This document shows, piece by piece, positions 30,711-38,479 of a stretch of 38,525 nucleotides of DNA. A program made the translations under genes and the position numbers. The stretch comes from Cytophagales bacterium Ga0077538. Lineage in GTDB: Bacteria > Bacteroidota > Bacteroidia > Cytophagales > Cyclobacteriaceae. Location of the stretch: positions 1-38,525 of the forward strand of contig LNEN01000227.1 of NCBI GenBank assembly GCA_001464155.1. The letters are read 5' to 3'. Under the pieces are notes generated by a model. That model did no database searches, was not told the origin of the DNA, and saw nothing but the letters and a program-made list of their open reading frames with translations. Position 1 is the stretch's first letter. Every line of letters begins with the position of its first letter.

Positions 30711-31193
30711 ATGTACAGCACTAATCTTCAAATAAAGCTGCTGGACATTGCCAATGAGTATCGTGGCAAAATAGAAGCAGGCATACGGCAAGTGATCAGT
30801 CAACCAAAGTACCGAGCCAGTGGCGAAGGCTTAGCCAGCTTAACAGTAACAGTAATAGAAGGCAACGCACAAAAGGCTCCTGTTATCGTGGTGAACATTG
30901 CCGATCAAATTATGCGACTGGAAAGCCGCAACCTGCAGTGGACTGAATTACCGAACATGGGTAAAATGTACAGTTGGGCCAGCTATAAAAAAAGCGATCC
31001 TAAAGAGGCCAGAGATCTAGCCTGGGCAGTGGCTAAAGACAAGCAGAAGAACGACACATGGAAGCCAAAACTATGGCGCAGACAAAGCCTGAGTGCAGCA
31101 CTAAAAGAAATGAATAAGGCCATGCTGGCCGCATTCGATAAAGCAATTGAAGAAGATCTACTTAAAGCCGGTATGGAGGGCTTACAACAGTAA
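30711..31193 (+). CDS. Hypothetical protein upstream of tape measure, 160 aa
   Basis: Basic and helical (MYSTNLQIKLLDIANEYRGK, SAALKEMNKAMLAAFDKAIE), with the central VTVIEGNAQKAPVIVVNIAD. Its stop overlaps the tape-measure start (TAATG). The position directly before the tape measure fits a tape-measure chaperone, but usually these occur as G/GT-like frameshift pairs and no frameshift signal is visible here. Family unrecognised. Confidence 0.6.
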   Translation: MYSTNLQIKLLDIANEYRGKIEAGIRQVISQPKYRASGEGLASLTVTVIEGNAQKAPVIVVNIADQIMRLESRNLQWTELPNMGKMYSWASYKKSDPKEARDLAWAVAKDKQKNDTWKPKLWRRQSLSAALKEMNKAMLAAFDKAIEEDLLKAGMEGLQQ

Positions 31194-33316
31194 TGGCAGA
31201 AATTAAAATAACCCTTGTAAATGGCGAGCTGGCAGGGAAGACTGCGCAAGAAATTGGTAAGGCCGTTCGGGAGGCCTCGAAGGAATTAAGTAAGGCCAAG
31301 ATTGGAACCGAAGAGTGGGTGAAGGCTAATCAGAAGTTGGAAGATGCCAAGCAATTGCAGGAAGACCTTGGTAAGCAAATAAAGAGTACGGCCGGAGCCA
31401 GCGACATGCTTAAAAAAGCCTGGAACAATTTACCGGGTGCTCAATACTTCAATCAGGTGAGCGAAAGCTTCGGCATGATGAAGCAAGGTGTTGGTGGATT
31501 GGTGAGTCAGTTTGGAGTGTTGAAGACCGCTATTGCTGCAACAGGTATTGGGCTCTTGATTATATCGCTGATGACTCTGGTGCAATGGTTCAAAAAAACA
31601 GACGAAGGAGCTACGCTCTTGTCTGGTATAATGACCGGCATCGGAAAAGTATTCGATTTGGTTTTTGGTAAAGCCTTAGCATTGTTCAAAGACTTAGGTG
31701 AATACTTTACCGGCAAAAAAAGCATTAAGCAGGGCCTGATTGATTTGGTCGAGTTTATTGGCAACAACCTACTCAACCGCTTAAAAGCTTTTGTGGTAAT
31801 CTGGGATGGAATTCGTAACGCAGATCTGAAAAAAGTAACGGATGGCTTCATCCAACTTGGAACAGGTATTACCGATGGCACAGATAAAATGGCAGATTTT
31901 GCTGGGGAAGTTGCCAACGCTGTAAAAGAAGGTATTGAATTAGAAAAGCAACTGGATGCCATTGCCGACCGTGCCCGTGAATTAAAAGTAGAGCAAGCCG
32001 AAACAGAGAAGGTTGTAGGGCAACTGCTTTTGCAAAGTAAAAATGTAGCTCTAAGTCTAGAAGAACGAATTGCATTGCTCGACAGGGCTTCCGCGTTAGA
32101 ACTTAAAAACCATAACGATCAACTTGCCAATGCCAAAGCTATGGAGGCACTGCGCAAAAAGGAGATGGAGGATAAGTTAGCCCTTGGTATTACTGATGAT
32201 GCTTATGCAGAAGATTATGCCGATGCGCAAGTAGCACGCATTAACCTGGAGAAAGAAAGTATTACCCTGCAGGAAAAAATTGAAAATAGAAGAAGTGCAT
32301 TGTTAGAAAAGCAAGAAGCTGAGCGCAAAAAGGCACAGGAGGAAGAAGTAAAAGCCCTGCAGAACATTCAAGATCTTAAGGATGCACTTATTGCCGATGC
32401 ACAAGAGCGCGAGATAGAACAGATCTGGACACAAACTCAACGCAAGATTGAAGCGCTCACCGGAACCTCAGAACAAATCGCAGAGCAGGAAGCCTTGCTA
32501 AAAGAGCAAGAGATTATGGCCGTGCAGGCGGTGGTGGATAAGTATGCGGCAGAGGCAGAGGAAAAGAAAAAAGCGGCAGATGAAAAGGCCCTGGCCGATA
32601 AAAAGGCACAAGCAGAAAAGGAGAAGGAAATTGCAAGGGAAAAAGCTGTCTTTGAGCAAGGAATACTGGACAACACAATTGCGGCAACTGAACAAGCCGT
32701 TGGGTTGGGCGCAGACCTTCTTGCTTCGCAGGCCAAAAATGAAAAAGAGGCCAAGAGAATTAAAAAGATAGGAGCCATTTCAGAAATAGGTATCAATTTA
32801 TTTAGAGAACTTTCTGCCAACAGTGCCTATGCTGCAACACTTGGTCCTGCAGGTGGTGCATACCTTGCGCTTAAAAATCCACCAGCCTATTTCAGAGCCG
32901 CGTTTGCTACCGCCAGAGTCTTAGCCTTTAGAAAAGGTGGTATTCTTAGAGGCCCAAGTCATGAACAAGGAGGCATCGGCATGATGGTGAATGGTAGAAT
33001 GGTAGCCGAGGCCGAAGGTGGTGAGCCAATACTTACTGCAGCTGTAAGCCGCAACCCGGTATTGCTAGCCGCTGCCAGCCGCATAAATGTAGCAGCAGGT
33101 GGTAGGCCATTAATGGAAGCCGGTGGCGTAACTCCAAGTGCAGCCAGTGCAGGAGCACAACCTTTCGATATGAATGGATTTGAACAGCGCATTGCCAGCA
33201 TTATGCTGGCCGCCATGGACAAAAAAATAACCACTCTTAGAGTGGTTAACGATCCGCTGGAAACTCAAAGTAAGGTTGATGAGATCAAGCAGATTGAAAA
33301 TCGGGTGAATGTTTAG
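31193..33316 (+). CDS. Tail tape measure protein, 707 aa
   Basis: Long helical protein with extensive coiled coil (EKQEAERKKAQEEEVKALQN, then AAEAEEKKKAADEKALADKK), a hydrophobic segment at about 107-132 (KTAIAATGIGLLIISLMTLV) and Gly-rich C-terminal part (FRKGGILRGPSHEQGGIGMM). This matches phage tape measures, which set tail length and may help DNA cross the membrane. At about 0.15 nm per residue, 707 residues suggest a tail near 100 nm. Start overlaps the previous stop (TAATG). The 3' end overlaps the leftward 199-aa gene by four bases. Confidence 0.85.
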   Translation: MAEIKITLVNGELAGKTAQEIGKAVREASKELSKAKIGTEEWVKANQKLEDAKQLQEDLGKQIKSTAGASDMLKKAWNNLPGAQYFNQVSESFGMMKQGVGGLVSQFGVLKTAIAATGIGLLIISLMTLVQWFKKTDEGATLLSGIMTGIGKVFDLVFGKALALFKDLGEYFTGKKSIKQGLIDLVEFIGNNLLNRLKAFVVIWDGIRNADLKKVTDGFIQLGTGITDGTDKMADFAGEVANAVKEGIELEKQLDAIADRARELKVEQAETEKVVGQLLLQSKNVALSLEERIALLDRASALELKNHNDQLANAKAMEALRKKEMEDKLALGITDDAYAEDYADAQVARINLEKESITLQEKIENRRSALLEKQEAERKKAQEEEVKALQNIQDLKDALIADAQEREIEQIWTQTQRKIEALTGTSEQIAEQEALLKEQEIMAVQAVVDKYAAEAEEKKKAADEKALADKKAQAEKEKEIAREKAVFEQGILDNTIAATEQAVGLGADLLASQAKNEKEAKRIKKIGAISEIGINLFRELSANSAYAATLGPAGGAYLALKNPPAYFRAAFATARVLAFRKGGILRGPSHEQGGIGMMVNGRMVAEAEGGEPILTAAVSRNPVLLAAASRINVAAGGRPLMEAGGVTPSAASAGAQPFDMNGFEQRIASIMLAAMDKKITTLRVVNDPLETQSKVDEIKQIENRVNV

Positions 33317-33912
33317 CGTTTTTTCTTTAGGTGTTTGCCAGCATCAAGGTCTACGCCTAGTCCAATTGTAAATAATACTAGACCTGCCGCTGATATGGCC
33401 GGAGAAACATATTTAGGTTCTGGTAGAGATCCGGATGGGCTACTCAAGTAATCTTCAAGATCCTTTTCATATTGCTTGTTATAGATGGATTGAAGTAACA
33501 CGCTACCCCCTATCGCTAAAATCCCAACCAGCTGTGCAGTCTTTCCATTATTCCTTTGAATTCTAAACTGTTCAATGCTTCTGTCTAATCCTTCAATGCT
33601 TGCACTTGTCTCTGTAATGGTAGGTACTACTTTAATGGGTTCCCTTTCAACACCATCTACCAACACATTTACACCTGCCTTTTTTAAATCAGCTTGCAGC
33701 TTGGCTGATGCCTCTTCTATTTTAGAAAATGTGATGGATGCTATGTCTTTGAATTTTATACTACCTCCTGCGATGTAGAGCGCATCGCTTCCGGTAGCAT
33801 TGATTGCTACAACTTTTTCTTCTCCCGTCTTTAATTGAAGCTTTACAGTCTGACTGTAGCTTGTAAGGCTGATGAACGTTGCTATGGCAACTAGGGTAAC
33901 TATTCTGCGCAT
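33313..33912 (-). CDS. Leftward exported membrane-associated protein, 199 aa (moron candidate)
   Basis: Starts MRRIVTLVAIATFISLTSYS, a clear signal peptide with likely cleavage after TSYSQ. A beta-rich part follows (TVKLQLKTGEEKVVAINATG, IKFKDIASITFSKIE), then two hydrophobic stretches AQLVGILAIGGSVLL (about 125-139) and AISAAGLVLFTIGLGV. It is the only minus-strand gene in the late region, tail-to-tail with the tape measure. Export signal plus opposite strand suggests a lysogenic-conversion gene acting at the cell envelope. Family not recognised. Confidence 0.65.
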   Translation of the reverse strand: MRRIVTLVAIATFISLTSYSQTVKLQLKTGEEKVVAINATGSDALYIAGGSIKFKDIASITFSKIEEASAKLQADLKKAGVNVLVDGVEREPIKVVPTITETSASIEGLDRSIEQFRIQRNNGKTAQLVGILAIGGSVLLQSIYNKQYEKDLEDYLSSPSGSLPEPKYVSPAISAAGLVLFTIGLGVDLDAGKHLKKKR

Positions 33913-33958
33913 ACGAGTTTGTTTTTGTGAACTCTAATATACTAAAGCTGTCCTATTT

Positions 33959-33984
33959 ATGGCGACTACGTGTCGCCATTTTTA
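33959..33984 (+). terminator. Intrinsic terminator, perfect 8-bp stem
   Basis: ATGGCGAC (33959-33966) and GTCGCCAT (33972-33979) form a perfect stem with loop TACGT, followed by five T. The track starts an ORF on this ATG, but the hairpin makes that start unlikely. It would stop plus-strand transcripts running past the tape measure and the leftward gene. Confidence 0.8.
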
Positions 33985-33988
33985 CTAC

Positions 33989-34201
33989 ATGGCAACGCTA
34001 CTACGCTGTATAGATGATCGCAACCGCCCCGATGAAATACCCGAAAGCAAAATGGTGAAGGCTGGCGAGATCTACACCTTTAAAAAACTATGGTACAGTG
34101 CCTCGCAAGACAATTGCCCTTTTATTGAACTGGAAGAAATAGACCTAACCGGTTGCGGACTATACAAGGGTTTTGCCGCCTTTAGATTTGAACTGGTATG
34201 A
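33989..34201 (+). CDS. Hypothetical protein, 70 aa
   Basis: Start at ATG 33989 (MATLLRCIDDRNRPDEIPES) rather than 33959, which is inside a terminator stem. The small beta-like protein has an SH3-like pattern (VKAGEIYTFKKLWYSASQDN, FIELEEIDLTGCGLYKGFAA). The stop overlaps the next start as ATGA (34198-34201). First gene of the terminase unit. Family unknown. Confidence 0.6.
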   Translation: MATLLRCIDDRNRPDEIPESKMVKAGEIYTFKKLWYSASQDNCPFIELEEIDLTGCGLYKGFAAFRFELV

Positions 34202-34836
34202 AGCTCAACCTCGCCAAAATACAAGCACAACTGGCTGCACCAAAACAAAAAGCTACTAGCCACAAGCCGCTAGCTACTAGCAACCAGAAGCCAGTAGCCA
34301 GCAGCTCGAAGCTTGAATTGCTAGATCCCATCACCACCCAATACGCCCAGCTTAAAAAGCAACGTGCCATTCTCAGTACAGCCATTTCTCCTTTAGTAGA
34401 AAAACTACGCGCAGAACTGCATGCGCAAAGTCCGGCACTGGCAGATGAGTTAATGAATGGCAAACTGCCAATGCCAGAGCTAGCCGAGCACTACAAAAAG
34501 ATAATAGGCATCACCGAGCAGATGACCAAGCTGTGGGATGACATACGCTACGTGCAAGACCATGGCAAACTACCCGAAGAACCCACGCCTAGCGTAATCA
34601 CAGCACCGAGCCAAGAGTTGAGCGCACTCACAGCCGAGATCAGAAGGCTGGATGATCTCATCCACAAAACCTACAAGAAGCTACGTACGGGGAAGCCCAA
34701 GAATGCCGACCGCGTAAACGAGTGGAAGGTGAAGATAGCTCTGGCAGAAGCCGAGCGAGACAATTTAAAACGTAAACGAGCAGCACTACACTATGGAGCA
34801 AGAGCACAGCGCGCTGGTATCGAGCAAGAAGGATAA
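34198..34836 (+). CDS. Coiled-coil protein upstream of terminase, 212 aa
   Basis: Helical charged protein (MKLNLAKIQAQLAAPKQKAT, then TQYAQLKKQRAILSTAISPL and LIHKTYKKLRTGKPKNADRV). Residues about 17-40 (KATSHKPLATSNQKPVASSS) are low complexity and come from a DNA stretch of AGC-rich near-repeats. It overlaps the small terminase start by 44 bases. Could be a packaging accessory or DNA-binding factor. No family recognised. Confidence 0.6.
   Translation: MKLNLAKIQAQLAAPKQKATSHKPLATSNQKPVASSSKLELLDPITTQYAQLKKQRAILSTAISPLVEKLRAELHAQSPALADELMNGKLPMPELAEHYKKIIGITEQMTKLWDDIRYVQDHGKLPEEPTPSVITAPSQELSALTAEIRRLDDLIHKTYKKLRTGKPKNADRVNEWKVKIALAEAERDNLKRKRAALHYGARAQRAGIEQEG
34249..34314 (+). repeat. Low-complexity TAGC/AGC-rich near-repeat inside coding sequence
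   Basis: This stretch is a run of CTAGC, CAGC and AAGC-type units (for example GCTACTAGCCACAAGCCGCT). It keeps the reading frame and encodes the Ser/Ala/Thr/Lys tract of the 212-aa protein. Similar runs are known to me as dispersed low-complexity repeats in Bacteroidota genomes (recalled). Confidence 0.5.
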
Positions 34837-35401
34837 GCTGCCACGCGAACTTAAAAAAAGTAAGGATAGCGACTTCGACCGCATCTATAAGTTCTACCAC
34901 CACAGCAAAACACGCATAGAACTTAGCGCAGATGAAGAAGTAATCCGCGAGCGTTGGGAAAAGGCTTGGTTACTCATGTGCCGTGGTCGCACCGTTAAGG
35001 CGTGCGCTGATATAACGTGTCGCTTGTTCAACATAAGTCAGGCAACTGCATACGATGATGCGCGCAAGGCACAAATGCTCTTTGGCGATCCGCGCAACGA
35101 TCTGAAAGAAGCCAAGCGCAGAATCATTGAGCAACAACTACAGAACGGTGCCAACAAAGCCTGGAACAAAGGCAACTTAGACATGCACCTTAAGTACCTC
35201 AAAGAGATCTCCGAGATCAGAGGCCTCAAAGAACCAGATGCTGATACTAACCTGGCTGATTTGATGAAGAAGCTCGTGCCTACACAGATCAACATTCTGG
35301 CAAGCATGGAAGACCTCAATGCATTGGCTCAGTCCATGCGCGAGCAAATAACGAAAGACATAGGCTTCGAAGAAGTAAAAAATGAAGAAGCCAAAGGTTA
35401 A
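34793..35401 (+). CDS. Terminase small subunit candidate, 202 aa
   Basis: Directly upstream of and overlapping the large terminase by 20 bases. Residues about 67-95 (TVKACADITCRLFNISQATA) read as a helix-turn-helix used to recognise the packaging site, followed by a charged helix and an oligomerisation-like region (RIIEQQLQNGANKAWNKGNL). The length is normal for TerS. Assigned by location and HTH pattern; sequence of small terminases is poorly conserved. Confidence 0.75.
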   Translation: MEQEHSALVSSKKDKLPRELKKSKDSDFDRIYKFYHHSKTRIELSADEEVIRERWEKAWLLMCRGRTVKACADITCRLFNISQATAYDDARKAQMLFGDPRNDLKEAKRRIIEQQLQNGANKAWNKGNLDMHLKYLKEISEIRGLKEPDADTNLADLMKKLVPTQINILASMEDLNALAQSMREQITKDIGFEEVKNEEAKG

Positions 35402-36887
35402 GCAGATTGATAGGTACTTAAATCCGGTAGCGCAGATCTTTCTGCTGTGTCAGGCTATATACAAAGTTCTGATTGCTGGGCGTGGTTTTAGTAAAAGCTT
35501 TACTAATGGTTTGCAAGTAGCGGAGAAAGTGGCGCTCATGCCGCGCTCGGTAGGCTTATTCCTAAGCCCCACCTACAGCATGATCTACACCAAAACGCTG
35601 ATCCCCATGAAGGCAGCCTGGGAGCAGCACCTTGGGTACATTGAAGGCATCCATTATGTAGTAGGCAAAGCACCACCTAAGCACTTTGCCAAGCCATGGC
35701 ATAAGCCACATCGATACGAGAATGTAGTAACCTTTTGGAATGGTACCACCATTGTGTTTGGTAGCTTCGATAGGCCTGCGCTAATTTCCGGTGGATCCTA
35801 CGATTGGTCCATTTGCGATGAAGCTTACCTAATTGATAAAGACGATTATGATAACTATGTAATCCCTACCATGCGGGGAACTCACACCAGCTTCCAAAAC
35901 ATACCTACCCATTTGCAGCAAAGCTTTAGTAGCTCTATGCCCTTTCGTAACCAGGGCGATTGGTTGCTGGAATTCTATGCGAAGGCAAAAGCAGACCCGC
36001 GCATGTATGGCTTTATTGGTTGGGAACCTAACGCTAAGCTTCAACTTGGCAGCACGTGGATGAATAGAGAAGTATTGGGCGATAAAGCCATACTATCCAT
36101 GCAGGCAGAGATGAGCGAGGTAAGCTACAGAGTAATGATACTCAACCAACAGGTAACTAATTGGGGCAACCTCTTCTATCCAGCCTTAGCGGCTAAGCAT
36201 TGGTACACACCAAAGGCTAACGACCGAGTGATACAGATACCCATAAGCACAAACTATAAGCGCGATGCCCGATACGATGTAGGCCAGGATGATTACAATC
36301 CTGATATGCCCCTACACCTAAGCCACGATTGGGGTACGTTTAACTGCATCACTATTGATCAGCAGTACCCCAAGGAGATAAGGGTGATCAACACCATGCA
36401 CGTGCACAACCCTAAGACCATCGATGATCTGGCCGATGAGTTCTGCGAGTACTACCTACACCATAAGGCTAAGCTGGTATACCAATGGGGAGATAAGAGC
36501 GGTAACAACAGGCAGGCCAATGCCAAGCTCACCTACTTCGAACAGTTCTCTGAGATACTAAGAGCCAAGGGCTGGCGTGTTGTATTGAAGAAGACTGGCG
36601 ACATTGAACACCTGGAACGACACAGACTACTGGCTAAGGTACATGCAGAGACAGACACGCGCTTTCCAATCGTTCGATACAACTCAAAGTGCACAGACTT
36701 TCGTATAGCCATGGAGAGCGCTCAGATGAAGGACCACAAGAAGGATAAGAGTAGCGAAGGCAACAGCTCCATCAAGCCCGAGCATGCTACCCACTACACG
36801 GATGCACACGACTATCGCATGTACCATGCACTCAAACAATATGAGGCTAAAGACTACGGCATGGATATCTACTCTACCAACCTCTAA
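35382..36887 (+). CDS. terL: Terminase large subunit (ATPase plus nuclease), 501 aa
   Basis: ATPase: Walker A-like AGRGFSKS at residues 32-39 and Walker B SICDEAYL with Asp146-Glu147. Nuclease (RNase-H-like): LSHDWG with Asp316, WGDKSG with Asp371 and HYTDAHDY with Asp474/Asp477 as probable metal ligands. This enzyme pumps DNA into the head and cuts concatemers. It starts inside the small terminase gene. It is the last gene of the rightward block, followed by an 11-bp hairpin and the convergent integrase. Its place after the tape measure is unlike the usual terminase-first order. Confidence 0.92.
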   Translation: MKKPKVKQIDRYLNPVAQIFLLCQAIYKVLIAGRGFSKSFTNGLQVAEKVALMPRSVGLFLSPTYSMIYTKTLIPMKAAWEQHLGYIEGIHYVVGKAPPKHFAKPWHKPHRYENVVTFWNGTTIVFGSFDRPALISGGSYDWSICDEAYLIDKDDYDNYVIPTMRGTHTSFQNIPTHLQQSFSSSMPFRNQGDWLLEFYAKAKADPRMYGFIGWEPNAKLQLGSTWMNREVLGDKAILSMQAEMSEVSYRVMILNQQVTNWGNLFYPALAAKHWYTPKANDRVIQIPISTNYKRDARYDVGQDDYNPDMPLHLSHDWGTFNCITIDQQYPKEIRVINTMHVHNPKTIDDLADEFCEYYLHHKAKLVYQWGDKSGNNRQANAKLTYFEQFSEILRAKGWRVVLKKTGDIEHLERHRLLAKVHAETDTRFPIVRYNSKCTDFRIAMESAQMKDHKKDKSSEGNSSIKPEHATHYTDAHDYRMYHALKQYEAKDYGMDIYSTNL

Positions 36888-37000
36888 TTCATATATCTCT
36901 CAAAAATTCATTGGCGACAGTCAAAAAGGGGAAGGCACACGGGAGTTGATCGTGTCTAAAATGTTGTGCTTTTTCTTTTGCGGAAGTTTATTCTATTGAT

Positions 37001-37027
37001 AGCCAAATAATTGAATATTATTTGGCT
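37001..37027. terminator. Hairpin between convergent terminase and integrase genes
   Basis: AGCCAAATAAT (37001-37011) and ATTATTTGGCT (37017-37027) form a perfect 11-bp stem with a five-base loop. Neither side has a long T-run, so it may be a bidirectional, weak terminator or an mRNA 3'-end structure. The stretch 36888-37000 otherwise has no gene; a 5-bp ACACG/CGTGT hairpin is present at about 36935-36955. Confidence 0.55.
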
Positions 37028-37035
37028 GTAATTGC

Positions 37036-38301
37036 CTACCCTTTTATGAGTGCATTCATTTTGGCAAGGTCGCTATTCATTACCTTCTTATCAGTTTTGA
37101 CGTACTTTTCCAAAGTGTTCCGCTTTTTCAAACCCATGAACTTCATTAGTGAAGTGTGGTTAGCTCCGGCTTGGTCCATAAGGCTGGCAAACGTATACCG
37201 GGCCACATGATGGTGTAGGTTTACATCGATCGCAAACTTGGCAGCAATATTCTTTAATACACGGTTTGCGTATTGATCAACAAATCTGTTGAACACAGTG
37301 CCCTTCGGGTTGTCATCCAATTCATCATCTAGGAGCATTCGGGCAACATCATTAAGAGGAACCGAATCTATCTTGGTACCATATCTCTCTGTTTTTTGCG
37401 GCACTATAGTCATCTGTCCGTTGTCAAACATAGACCTGTCAAGTTTCTGTAAATCGCTTATGCGTAGTGCGCAATTGCATGAAAACAAAAACCTGCGAAG
37501 TACTACTATCTCGCTATTCGTTAATCCCTGCCTGCTATCCTTTTGCTTGTACAACATTGGCAAGGGTTGATCTTTCCACTTTAGGTATAGCTCAAGCAAG
37601 TTTTTAAACTGGCCTAGTTCTAAGGGCTTCCAGTTTCCATCCTGTAACTGGTTTTTGAAACGACTATACGGATCTGTAAACTTTATATTGTCGATTCGCT
37701 TGGCAATGTTCAAGTAGGTTTTCACATGCTTATGCCGTGGCCATCTACCATTTATGCTAATTTCCTTTTTACGCAGCTCCGGATTGATCTCAGTGTTGAT
37801 ATCTCTTTTAAGTTGCCGGTCGAAATCATTAGGCCAGTCGGCATTGAATTCATGAAAGGGTATAACGGTGTAGAACTTCTGGAGTTTTTTAAGTGTGCCC
37901 TTCTCCTTTTCGTATGTCTCGTTGGAGATCATTCCCTTATTCCACCGTTCGAATGACTTCTGCGCGTAGTATTGGATGAAATCGTTCTTATTAAGGTCAG
38001 TCTTATACTCCTTCAAAAACGATTCTAGCGATAAATGTATGCCCCTGAGCAGATAGTCCTTCCGGATGTTATTGGCCTTTGCCAGTGCGTTGCTAATGAT
38101 AATGTTATACTCATCCACATCCGGATCCTTCTTAATCCTTGGCTTGCATAGATCTCTTACGTTGAATTTCTCGGGTGGCCAACAGATTCCGAGAGGAAGC
38201 CTGGCCTTCTTCCGGTCGATAATTACCTGCATAAATATGGCGCATGTTCCATCAGTCCTTTTGTAGACTGTGTCCATCTTGATCTTAGCTGAGTATCCCA
38301 T
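37036..38301 (-). CDS. int: Tyrosine recombinase (phage integrase), 421 aa
   Basis: Bacteroidota-type integrase with N-terminal arm-binding and SAM-like domains and a C-terminal catalytic domain. Visible residues: Arg280 in CNCALRISDLQKL, Lys303 region VPQKTERYGTK, His365-x-x-Arg368 in HHHVARYTFAS and nucleophile Tyr400 in LEKYVK. The LGH position normally supplying a second His reads MGLKK (Leu391), so that catalytic residue is replaced. Integrase inserts and excises the phage at its att site. The gene reads toward the terminase; its start is four bases from a repeated TCTGAAACA motif. It marks the right end of the prophage. Confidence 0.93.
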   Translation of the reverse strand: MGYSAKIKMDTVYKRTDGTCAIFMQVIIDRKKARLPLGICWPPEKFNVRDLCKPRIKKDPDVDEYNIIISNALAKANNIRKDYLLRGIHLSLESFLKEYKTDLNKNDFIQYYAQKSFERWNKGMISNETYEKEKGTLKKLQKFYTVIPFHEFNADWPNDFDRQLKRDINTEINPELRKKEISINGRWPRHKHVKTYLNIAKRIDNIKFTDPYSRFKNQLQDGNWKPLELGQFKNLLELYLKWKDQPLPMLYKQKDSRQGLTNSEIVVLRRFLFSCNCALRISDLQKLDRSMFDNGQMTIVPQKTERYGTKIDSVPLNDVARMLLDDELDDNPKGTVFNRFVDQYANRVLKNIAAKFAIDVNLHHHVARYTFASLMDQAGANHTSLMKFMGLKKRNTLEKYVKTDKKVMNSDLAKMNALIKG

Positions 38302-38304
38302 TTG

Positions 38305-38321
38305 TCTGAAACAATTCTGAA
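38305..38321. promoter_or_regulatory. Regulatory or arm-site repeat at the integrase start
   Basis: GAAACAATTCTGAA occurs at 38308-38321 and again at 38460-38473, an exact 14-base direct repeat 152 bases apart. The first copy is preceded by TCTGAAACA (38305-38313), also present at the divergent late promoter region (16934-16942). Likely integrase arm sites or regulator sites overlapping the int promoter; function inferred. Confidence 0.5.
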
Positions 38322-38340
38322 ACGATAGCCCTAAAAAGTA

Positions 38341-38365
38341 GGCCTAGAAGCTTTAATTCTAGGCC
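38341..38365 (-). terminator. Intrinsic terminator for the gene entering from the right
   Basis: GGCCTAGAA (38341-38349) and TTCTAGGCC (38357-38365) form a perfect 9-bp stem with a 7-base loop. On the minus strand it is followed by TACTTTTT, so it stops leftward transcripts of the gene that ends at 38480, insulating the integrase. Confidence 0.7.
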
Positions 38366-38401
38366 ATATTCAGCGTTTTTACCCACGCTATGCAGGTTTT
38401 G

Positions 38402-38426
38402 TGCCCAGGACTGGGGCAGCTTTTTT
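38402..38426 (+). terminator. Possible rightward terminator
   Basis: TGCCCAG and CTGGGGCA (38402-38418) form a short GC-rich stem followed by GC and six T (38421-38426). No plus-strand gene is directly upstream, so it may be part of a neighbouring bidirectional structure or an att-side relic. Confidence 0.4.
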
Positions 38427-38457
38427 ACCTCATTACCAACTAGTTGTACCATCAGGT

Positions 38458-38473
38458 CAGAAACAATTCTGAA
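38458..38473. promoter_or_regulatory. Second copy of the GAAACAATTCTGAA repeat
   Basis: This copy lies in CAGAAACAATTCTGAA, where TCAGAA and TTCTGA form a six-base inverted repeat around ACAA. It is seven bases beyond the end of the neighbouring gene at 38480. Together with the copy at 38308 it brackets 150 bases holding two terminators, a plausible attachment region. Confidence 0.45.
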
Positions 38474-38479
38474 TCATTG

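Noticed and set aside
33959-33988. Start codon at 33959 for the 80-aa ORF
   Set aside because: That ATG is the first base of a perfect terminator stem; ATG 33989 is better.
36784-36999. 71-aa ORF over the terminase 3' end
   Set aside because: Most of it overlaps TerL in another frame; the free part is low-complexity and unsupported.
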